DNA of 37,604 nt from positions 1-37,604 of the forward strand of contig JAITDJ010000161.1 in assembly GCA_031282635.1 (NCBI GenBank), read 5' to 3'. The position numbers and the translations under genes were made by a program. Below are positions 24,177 to 31,192 of this stretch, one piece after another; the stretch's first letter is position 1; each line of letters begins with the position of its first letter. The notes under the pieces are model-generated. The model saw nothing but the letters and a program-made list of their open reading frames with translations, did not search any database and was not told where the DNA came from. The DNA is from Clostridiales bacterium (lineage in GTDB: Bacteria > Bacillota > Clostridia > Lachnospirales > WQUN01).

Positions 24177-25016
24177 CTATTTGATTACAATATTACCATC
24201 CGTATCAACGGAATACTCCGCGCCCAATACCTTCACAAAGAAGGAGACAGGCACGTAAACAGTTCCATTCTGATTTGTCGGAGGTTCCTCCAAAGGGGCA
24301 ATCTGACTGTCCACAAGATACTCATTCTTGCCGACCGTAACAGAAAAGCGCGCGTCATCTTTGGTGAGAATTACGGAATTTGTGGCGCCTTCCCATGAAA
24401 CGGTATAGCCTAAATTTTCGGCGTGCGTTCTGATGGGAACTAAAACCGGTTCTTCAACCGTTGACTCACCGGCCTGCGCGGATTCCTCCGGAACGGCTGT
24501 TTCCACTGCTTTTTCAGCCTCGGCTGTTTCTTCCGCAGGTTTAATACCGGTGTTATAAGCTTCCTTGGTTATTTCTTCTTTAAGCTCTTTATCAATATAG
24601 TATGTTTTTACTTCATCAAAATTTTCCATTTTGAGAGCGGTGAGTTCATATTTATATGTAACTTCAATCTTGGCGAATTGGCCGCTATTAACCACTGTAT
24701 AGTTGATTTTCAAAACATTTACGGTATCCGTGAAGGTTCTGTCCGTGGCAAGGGCGTAAGCGTCTTCCACATCCTTAAAGATCTTCGCGTTTAAATCGTC
24801 ATAGCCGGAAACGACTGGATATTTGCCGATTTCCGCGTAACGAAGATTGTAAAAACTTTTCTCAGTAACAGTTAAATTTTCATATACCTTGGGCTCCGCA
24901 ACTTTCGCTTCCGCGGTTGTATCGGCGGCGACTTCTTTGGCAAAAACAATGCTAAAACTGCCTAACGATAAAGCGACGGCAATCAGTAACGCCGCCATTG
25001 TACGCACTTTCCTCAT
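24177..25016 (-). CDS. Secreted protein with copper-amine-oxidase-like N-terminal (stalk) domain
   Basis: A 279-residue exported protein. The signal peptide ends near FSIVFA-KEV (about residue 26). Residues 45-160 form an unidentified alpha/beta domain rich in Tyr and Lys; a Glu/Ala-rich linker (about 160-190) follows. The C-terminus (about 190-279) is the copper amine oxidase N1-type stalk domain common in clostridial surface proteins: VPIRTHAENLGYTVSWEGAT, YVPVSFFVKVLGAEYSVDTD and the final NIVIK. The domain has no enzyme activity of its own and is thought to bind the cell envelope or serve as a spacer. A GGAGGG site precedes ATG 25016. Substrate or partner unknown. Confidence 0.82.
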   Translation of the reverse strand: MRKVRTMAALLIAVALSLGSFSIVFAKEVAADTTAEAKVAEPKVYENLTVTEKSFYNLRYAEIGKYPVVSGYDDLNAKIFKDVEDAYALATDRTFTDTVNVLKINYTVVNSGQFAKIEVTYKYELTALKMENFDEVKTYYIDKELKEEITKEAYNTGIKPAEETAEAEKAVETAVPEESAQAGESTVEEPVLVPIRTHAENLGYTVSWEGATNSVILTKDDARFSVTVGKNEYLVDSQIAPLEEPPTNQNGTVYVPVSFFVKVLGAEYSVDTDGNIVIK

Positions 25017-25255
25017 AGCATACCCTCCTAAAATATAAATAATTAGTAATATCTCGGTAGTTTACGCCATAGGCGAACTGCCGCTAAACATACTTATATA
25101 ACAATTTTACATGGATTAGCTTGAATTTCAATGACAAATATATTACAAATATATTATCAAGCCATTTAAGCCGGATCCAGATTGTTATATAAGCTATTAT
25201 AAATCCCCAAAAGCATTTTGTACAGTAATTTGTAAAAAATAAGGAGAGCGAATTA

Positions 25256-25423
25256 TTGGTAAGAGATCTGAAGCGGCCTTCGATCGTAAATGCGGGCTAT
25301 GTCCCCAAGCCCCGTGAAGGAATCGGAAAATGCCCGACTCCTTCACGGGGCGTACGCCCGCGCGCCTTTCTTACGCGCGGCGATAGCAGCTTAAGGGCGC
25401 TGTATATTTTTGCTGTTTTTTAA
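25256..25423 (+). CDS. Possible small basic protein, 55 residues
   Basis: A TTG at 25256 follows AAGGAGAG at suitable spacing and opens 55 codons to a TAA at 25421-25423. The product is Arg/Lys-rich (VRDLKRPSIVNAGYVPKPRE at the start, LRALYIFAVF at the end) with one Cys. I recognise no family. The frame contains a 13-bp perfect inverted repeat, so the stretch could equally be an RNA structure or a terminator for one of the flanking minus-strand genes. Treat as a candidate only. Confidence 0.25.
   Translation: MVRDLKRPSIVNAGYVPKPREGIGKCPTPSRGVRPRAFLTRGDSSLRALYIFAVF
25309..25351. repeat. 13-bp perfect hairpin
   Basis: GCCCCGTGAAGGA (25309-25321) and TCCTTCACGGGGC (25339-25351) pair perfectly with a 17-base loop. 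No T-run follows closely on either strand, so it is not a classic terminator. Confidence 0.8.
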
Positions 25424-25443
25424 CTTTTGACGCCCCTAATCCG

Positions 25444-26202
25444 CTATTCCTCCAGATTATTATAAGCGCTGGACAACAAAATGATATCAACCCGGCGGTT
25501 TTTACCGCGGCCCTCAAACGTTGCGTTATCCGCGACAGGCTTATACTCCCCGTATCCTACGGCGGACAATTTTTCAGGCGGTATCCCGGCCATATCTATG
25601 AGGAAGCGGACGACTGTTGTGGCTCTCGCCGCTGAGAGCTCCCAATTGGAAGCGAACTGGGCCGTGTTTATCGGGACATTGTCTGTATGTCCTTCAACCC
25701 GTATATAATTATCCTGGGTATTCAACGCCTGCCCGACGGCAACCAGTTCGGCCAGTGCTTCATTTTTGATCGCCGCCTTTCCGGGATCAAAGAGAATAGT
25801 ATCGTTCAGGCTTATGACCAGCCCTCTTCCATCTATATTCATAGATACCGACTTATTTAGACCATGCTCGGTAAAGTAGGTTTTCAACCGTCCCTCCAGG
25901 CCTTCCATATTTTCTAATTCGCCGCCTGCTTTGCCGCCGTCGTTATCCGGCGTCGATTTGGGATTTGACATGGCGCCGCCGCTATCCGGGCTTATTACGC
26001 CGGGGTTCACATCGTCTAAAACGCCCGTCCCCCCGGCCAGGGCCGCGTTAAGCGATTGTGACAGAGCTTCGTATTTACCCGCGTCCACCTTACTCATCGA
26101 ATATAACACGACAAAAAACACCATCAGAAGGGTAATAAAATCCGCGTAGGAAATCAGCCAGCGTTCGGCGTTCTCAGGCGGTTCCGGCTCTTCGCGGATC
26201 AC
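25444..26202 (-). CDS. motB: Flagellar motor stator protein MotB
   Basis: A 252-residue stator subunit. A short cytoplasmic N-terminus leads into one transmembrane helix with the proton-accepting aspartate Asp21 (LISYADFITLLMVFF). A flexible Gly/Pro/Asp-rich plug and linker (about 45-100) follows, then an OmpA-like peptidoglycan-binding domain (VEGHTDNVPI, SNWELSAARATTVVRFL, GRGKNRRVDIILL). It anchors the stator to the wall and, with MotA, turns ion flow into flagellar rotation. Its start overlaps the motA stop by four bases (ATGA), so the pair is translationally coupled. No residue loss is seen. Confidence 0.96.
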   Translation of the reverse strand: MIREEPEPPENAERWLISYADFITLLMVFFVVLYSMSKVDAGKYEALSQSLNAALAGGTGVLDDVNPGVISPDSGGAMSNPKSTPDNDGGKAGGELENMEGLEGRLKTYFTEHGLNKSVSMNIDGRGLVISLNDTILFDPGKAAIKNEALAELVAVGQALNTQDNYIRVEGHTDNVPINTAQFASNWELSAARATTVVRFLIDMAGIPPEKLSAVGYGEYKPVADNATFEGRGKNRRVDIILLSSAYNNLEE

Positions 26203-26981
26203 GCGTTTTCACTGCTTTCCGTGGCTTCAAACCGGTTAAGCGCGTCCGGATCCAAAAACACTTTGAGTTTTTGGATCATAACTTGAGGGTTGTCACCTGA
26301 CGTTATTGAGAGCACAGCTTCCATTATCATCAATTTTTCTTTCATTTCAGCCGCGTCAAGGGCTTTCAGCTTTCCTCCGAAAGGCAGCCACAAAAGGTTG
26401 GCTGTGCCTATACCATACATGGTCGCCAGGAACGCCGTAGCGATTTGGTGGCCCAGTTCGCCGGCGTTTTCCAGATTGGACAGTACGTGCACCAGTCCCA
26501 TAACCGTACCCAATATACCCATAGTAGGCGCGTATCCGCCCGCTGATTCAAATATTTGTATCTGGGATTTATGCCGTTTGCTGATCTGTTCAATCTGCGT
26601 TTCCATAATGGATTTAATCAATTCAGGGTTTGTGCCGTCTACAGCCAATGATATACCCTTTTTGATAAATGGGTCAACGCCTTCAGCGTTTACGTCGCTC
26701 TCCAAGGCCAGCAAGCCTTCTTTTCTGGCCTTAATGGATAAATCGTTAAAGTATTTGATCAGATCAATAAAATTAGTTTTACGGCTTCCCATAGCAATCG
26801 CGATTAATTTTCCCGCATTCTTTAAAATGCCCAGAGGTATTGTAACGGCGGTCGCGCCTATCGTACCGCCGATAACGATCATAGCGGCGGTGGCGCTCCA
26901 TAGACCGCCGATATGCCCTCCGTCGAGAATAAACGCTACAATTAAAGCGGCGAAAGAGAATATTAAAAAGATAACTGTCAC
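26199..26981 (-). CDS. motA: Flagellar motor stator protein MotA
   Basis: A 260-residue protein with four membrane helices: two near the N-terminus (1-20, 30-50) and two after the large cytoplasmic loop (about 150-170 and 185-205). The Pro-Gly-rich motif in the third helix is GYAPTMGILGTVMGLVHVL, and the loop carries the charged residues that contact FliG (RKEGLLALESD). It starts at GTG 26981 after GAGG, and motB follows in the same transcript. The two genes stand alone, without chemotaxis genes, as is common in Firmicutes. Confidence 0.96.
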   Translation of the reverse strand: MTVIFLIFSFAALIVAFILDGGHIGGLWSATAAMIVIGGTIGATAVTIPLGILKNAGKLIAIAMGSRKTNFIDLIKYFNDLSIKARKEGLLALESDVNAEGVDPFIKKGISLAVDGTNPELIKSIMETQIEQISKRHKSQIQIFESAGGYAPTMGILGTVMGLVHVLSNLENAGELGHQIATAFLATMYGIGTANLLWLPFGGKLKALDAAEMKEKLMIMEAVLSITSGDNPQVMIQKLKVFLDPDALNRFEATESSENA

Positions 26982-27049
26982 AGAGACGCCTCATTTCATT
27001 ATAGGAGTTATGCTAGTATATAAGGTACAACCTGACATATAGACTTATT

Positions 27050-27078
27050 TTGTCTTTTTCTATGAAATTTGATACACT
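27050..27078 (+). promoter_or_regulatory. Promoter of the Lhr/EndoQ-UvrD operon
   Basis: TTGTCT (27050-27055) and TACACT (27073-27078) with a 17-base spacer, 26 bases before the helicase start. No SOS-type box of a known form was seen. Confidence 0.6.
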
Positions 27079-27103
27079 ATAAAAAAATCAAATGGGGCTG
27101 TCT

Positions 27104-30100
27104 ATGGATATTAATAGCTTTTCACCCGCGACCGCCGAGTGGTTTACGCGAACATTCGGGAAACCGACCGCGGTTCAAGAAGCCGCGTGGCCCGTAATCG
27201 CCTCTGGGCGCCATGTTTTAGTCAGCGCCCCTACCGGCGCCGGCAAAACGCTCGCGGCTTTTCTGGTTTTTATTGATAGAATGATAAAAGACGCGCAAAA
27301 CGGCGGCTTGAAGAATGAACTGTATGTGCTATATCTATCGCCGCTGAAATCGCTGGCGGCGGATATACGTGAGAACCTGAACCGGCCGCTCGACGGGCTG
27401 GCGGCCGCATCGGACACGCCTGCGGGCATCCGCGCCGCGGTTCGCACGGGCGATACCGGGCAGGCCGAACGGCGCGCCATGAACAAAAGGCCGCCGCACA
27501 TCCTGATTACGACGCCGGAATCGTTCTATATCATGCTGACCAGCCATTCCGGTAAAGCTATGCTTAAAACGGCGCGCGCGGTTATTGTGGACGAACTGCA
27601 CTCAGTTATTAATTCTAAACGAGGGGCGCATTTAACCCTATCCCTAGCCAGGCTGGACGTGATGTGCGCCGAGCCGCCGCAGCGGATAGGCCTGTCGGCC
27701 ACTATAACGCCTCTTAATACCGCCGCGGCCTGGTTGTCCCCCGACAGCGCCGTTATAATCGCCCCGAAAATGAAAAAAGAGAGCCGCATTGAAATAATCA
27801 GCCCGTTGAAAGATGAAAACGATCAGCCGGAAGGCTCGATTTGGCCGGATATCGGCCGGGCGGCTCTTGAACACTGTGAAGGCGCGCGCAGCGCGCTCGC
27901 TTTTACGGAAGGCAGAATTCAAGCCGAAAAGCTGGCTTACCATGTTAATCAGCTCGCGGGCGAAGGTTTCGCCGCGGTACATCATGGGAGCGTATCCAAA
28001 GAACGCAGGGCCGAAGCCGAGAACGCCCTGCGCGCCGGCAAATTACGCCTGCTGTGCGCCACATCTTCTATGGAATTGGGCATAGACGTCGGTGAAATAG
28101 ATTTGGTTCTGCAGGTAGGGTTCCCCAATACCATATCGGCTCTGCTTCAACGGTTGGGCCGATCCGGGCATAACCCCGGGCGTACAAGCGTTATGCGTAT
28201 ATTCCCGCGTACGGCCCTTGAGGGCATATACTGCGCCATGATGGCCGAATTGGCTTTACGCGGCCAAATGGAACGCTGCCGCCCGCCGCGTGAGTGCTGG
28301 GACGTGCTGGCCCAACATCTAGTTTCCATGGCGGTAACGGAAACATTTTCTGTTGACGAGGTACTAAAGATTACCGCCCGCGCGTATCCGTTTAAAGGCG
28401 TCGCGGCTGAAACGGTTTACAGCCTGTTGAAAATGCTATCCGGAGATTATGAACACGGCAAGGATATCCCGGCCCGACCGCGTTTGCTGTATGAAAGCGG
28501 TCGCGTGAAGGGAGATAACTACAGCCGGATGCTGGCGTTGAACGCCGGCGGATCTATACCGGATAGGGGGCTCTTTGCCGCTAAAACAGAAACCGGCGTC
28601 AGGCTGGGGGAATTGGACGAGGAGTTCGTGTTTGAGGCCCGCGTGGGCGATAGGTTTCTGCTGGGGGCGTTTGCCTGGAAAATACTCCATATTTCAAAAG
28701 ATACGGTTATAGTAGCGCCCGCTTCGGTAAATGGCGTATCTCCGCCCTTTTGGAAGGGGGATGGGTTTGGCCGTACGTTGGAAACCGGAACCGCTTTCGG
28801 GGCTCTGCTTCGCGGTTTCCAAACATCCTGGGAGAACGGGCTGCTGCCGGAAGCGCTTCGCAGCCTGCGTATGGACAAACTTTCAGCCAAGGGTGCAGCC
28901 GAATTGTTAGACAAACAGCTTAAACTTATGGGATGCCTGCCTTCCGACAAACTGATTATTTTGGAGTATTTTTCCGATGAAACGGGCGCTCGGCAGCTGA
29001 TGGTTCACTCTGTGTTCGGCAGGCCTGTAAACGAACCGATGGCTTTGCTTGTGCGGGAGATTGCGCGGAGCCTGGCTGGCGCCGATGTCTGCGCCTACAG
29101 TGACGACGACGGTTTCCTATTATTCGGGTTGGGGAACCGAAAGCTGCCGGACAGCACGCTTTCGAACATAAGCCCGCGTACGGCGGAAACACTGCTGCGC
29201 CGGATTCTGCCGGCGACGGCGCTGTTTAATATGGCGTTTCGCTACAACGCCGGAAGGGCGCTGATGATAGGAGCGCGCGGCAAAGGACGCCAGCCGCTTT
29301 GGGTGCAGCGGTTTAAGGGCGCGAAGTTACTGGAACTATCAGCGAGTTACGCCGATCACCCGCTTATTGCCGAGACCATCCGTGAATGTATGGAGGACTA
29401 TTGGAGCCTGGACGGATTAAACATGGTACTTTCCGGCATACGCGAAGGCCGTATAGGCGTTGTCGAGCGAGAAACGGAAATGCCGTCGCCCATGTCGCTT
29501 AACCTCCGGCGGGCGGTGGAAGCCAATCAGATGTATAATTACTCACCGACGCCGTCAAATGTGACTGATTCCGCGTATAAGGCCGCGAAGGCGCTGGGGC
29601 GGGAATTGATCAAGCCGGATGCAATAGAACTTTCGCACGTGTCCGGACGGGTGAGAAAGCCTGAAAACGAAAACCGGCTTCACGCGCTGCTGACGGCAGA
29701 AGGTGATTTTACGGCCGATGAACTGGGCGCGCCGGTTGAATGGCTGGAACGTTTGGCGAAAGCCGGCCGTATTTTATATATTGATCCGGGTTTGTGGATC
29801 GCCGCGGAACAGCGCGCGGAATATGAATCGGAAGATCTAACCGGCATTGCGAGAAGATGCCTGCGATACCGAGGCGGGCACACGATTTCAGCGCTGGCCG
29901 GCAGGTATTTTATTGATGAAACCCGCGCGGCGAATATTTTGGAGACGCTGACAGAGCGCCGGGAAGCCGTGCTGTGCGATGGCCTGTATTATCACGCCGA
30001 TATGTTTGAACGCGCGCGCCGGCGGACAATTACAAATCTGCGCGGTCAGGCGCGGACACAGCCTCCGGAGCGGTACGCCGCTTTAATGGCCGGCAGGCTT

Positions 30101-31180
30101 AACAGACAGGGCTCGCCAGCCGAGCAGCTGGCCGGCGCGATGGAAGACCTGCGCGGTCAGGATTTCCCGGCCGCTTTATGGGAAGGCGCATTGCTGCCGG
30201 CGCGGGTTAACGGATATAGACCCGGTCTGCTGGATGATCTTCTGGCCTCGGGGGAATTTTACTGGCATATCACAGACAGCCGAAATGTCGCCTTTGAACG
30301 GTATGACGAATCGGATTGGGATACGGAGGGCCGTCAGCCGGAAAACCTGACGGCGGACGAGACCGTTGTTTATGAAGCGTTATCAAAACGCGGCGCCAGC
30401 TTTTGGCAGAGCTTAAGCGGCGTGCTGAACGGGCGCTCCCCGTATGACGCGCTGATTGGGCTGGCTGAAAAGGGTTATGTCCACGCCGACAGTTTTGTAT
30501 CCGTACGTCAAATGCAGGCCCCGGAGCTCGGTGATGTAAAACAACGCGCCCGAATACGGGCCATCGTACAAACGTCAGGGCGTTGGGCTCTTGTTCCGCG
30601 GCCGCGCGCGCCGGAACCCGAGAAGGCAATGGAGCGCGCTTTCAAACGTTCCCTTGTCGTATGCCGTGAAACGGTGGCGGGCATGACATGGAGCGCGGCT
30701 TTGGAACCGCTGCGTGTTATGGAATATACGGGGCGGGCGCGCAGAGGATACTTTGTTGAGGGGATGTCCGGCGCCCAATTTATCAAAGCGGAGAATTTCG
30801 CGCAAATAACCGCGGCATTGGAACATCCGCCGGAAGAGATTGTGTGGCTGTGCGCCGCGGATCCGAATCAGGTTTGGGGTAAAGCTCTGGCTCACCTGCC
30901 GGAAAGAGCCTTCACTAATATCGCCGGTACTTTTATCGCGATGCGCACCGGTGTTCCGGTAATGGCGCTTGAGAGAAAAGGCCGGATTATGCGGAGTTTT
31001 AATCCGGAGTATATGTGCGCGGCTCTGGAGGCGTTCGTTAAAAATTATGAAAACCGCCGCGTATTACCGCTGCTTAACCGGGTGACTGTGAAGACGTATC
31101 CGCCGGATTCCGGCGAATTTCTGGAGAAAGCGGGATTTACCAAATCCATCAGTGATTATGTGTTATACAGAAAGTATTAA
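27104..31180 (+). CDS. lhr: Full-length Lhr family DNA helicase
   Basis: A very large superfamily 2 helicase of 1358 residues from ATG 27104 (GGGG six bases upstream; ATG 27092 is an alternative). The motor has Walker A SAPTGAGKT (about 41-49), YLSPLKSLAADI, the DEVH-type box VDELHS, LSATITP, and motif VI LLQRLGRSGHNPGR. The Lhr-specific winged-helix region follows, up to about residue 840. The long C-terminal part (about 850-1358), found only in full-length Lhr, includes TSGRWALVPRPRAPE, EYTGRARRGYFVEGMSGAQF and LCAADPNQVWGKAL. In E. coli this half has an AlkZ-like fold and was reported to have uracil-DNA glycosylase activity. It unwinds 3'-tailed DNA and RNA:DNA hybrids and acts in DNA repair. 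The next gene is 12 bases away. Confidence 0.92.
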   Translation: MDINSFSPATAEWFTRTFGKPTAVQEAAWPVIASGRHVLVSAPTGAGKTLAAFLVFIDRMIKDAQNGGLKNELYVLYLSPLKSLAADIRENLNRPLDGLAAASDTPAGIRAAVRTGDTGQAERRAMNKRPPHILITTPESFYIMLTSHSGKAMLKTARAVIVDELHSVINSKRGAHLTLSLARLDVMCAEPPQRIGLSATITPLNTAAAWLSPDSAVIIAPKMKKESRIEIISPLKDENDQPEGSIWPDIGRAALEHCEGARSALAFTEGRIQAEKLAYHVNQLAGEGFAAVHHGSVSKERRAEAENALRAGKLRLLCATSSMELGIDVGEIDLVLQVGFPNTISALLQRLGRSGHNPGRTSVMRIFPRTALEGIYCAMMAELALRGQMERCRPPRECWDVLAQHLVSMAVTETFSVDEVLKITARAYPFKGVAAETVYSLLKMLSGDYEHGKDIPARPRLLYESGRVKGDNYSRMLALNAGGSIPDRGLFAAKTETGVRLGELDEEFVFEARVGDRFLLGAFAWKILHISKDTVIVAPASVNGVSPPFWKGDGFGRTLETGTAFGALLRGFQTSWENGLLPEALRSLRMDKLSAKGAAELLDKQLKLMGCLPSDKLIILEYFSDETGARQLMVHSVFGRPVNEPMALLVREIARSLAGADVCAYSDDDGFLLFGLGNRKLPDSTLSNISPRTAETLLRRILPATALFNMAFRYNAGRALMIGARGKGRQPLWVQRFKGAKLLELSASYADHPLIAETIRECMEDYWSLDGLNMVLSGIREGRIGVVERETEMPSPMSLNLRRAVEANQMYNYSPTPSNVTDSAYKAAKALGRELIKPDAIELSHVSGRVRKPENENRLHALLTAEGDFTADELGAPVEWLERLAKAGRILYIDPGLWIAAEQRAEYESEDLTGIARRCLRYRGGHTISALAGRYFIDETRAANILETLTERREAVLCDGLYYHADMFERARRRTITNLRGQARTQPPERYAALMAGRLNRQGSPAEQLAGAMEDLRGQDFPAALWEGALLPARVNGYRPGLLDDLLASGEFYWHITDSRNVAFERYDESDWDTEGRQPENLTADETVVYEALSKRGASFWQSLSGVLNGRSPYDALIGLAEKGYVHADSFVSVRQMQAPELGDVKQRARIRAIVQTSGRWALVPRPRAPEPEKAMERAFKRSLVVCRETVAGMTWSAALEPLRVMEYTGRARRGYFVEGMSGAQFIKAENFAQITAALEHPPEEIVWLCAADPNQVWGKALAHLPERAFTNIAGTFIAMRTGVPVMALERKGRIMRSFNPEYMCAALEAFVKNYENRRVLPLLNRVTVKTYPPDSGEFLEKAGFTKSISDYVLYRKY

Positions 31181-31192
31181 TGAGGGGATTTT

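Larger units (their letters stand above)
25017..25443. other. 427-base gap between motB and the stalk-domain gene
   Basis: The left part (25017-25250) is AT-rich and must hold the minus-strand promoter of the stalk-domain gene; no single convincing pair stands out. The right part is GC-richer and contains a 13-bp perfect hairpin (25309-25351) inside a short plus-strand reading frame. Confidence 0.5.
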
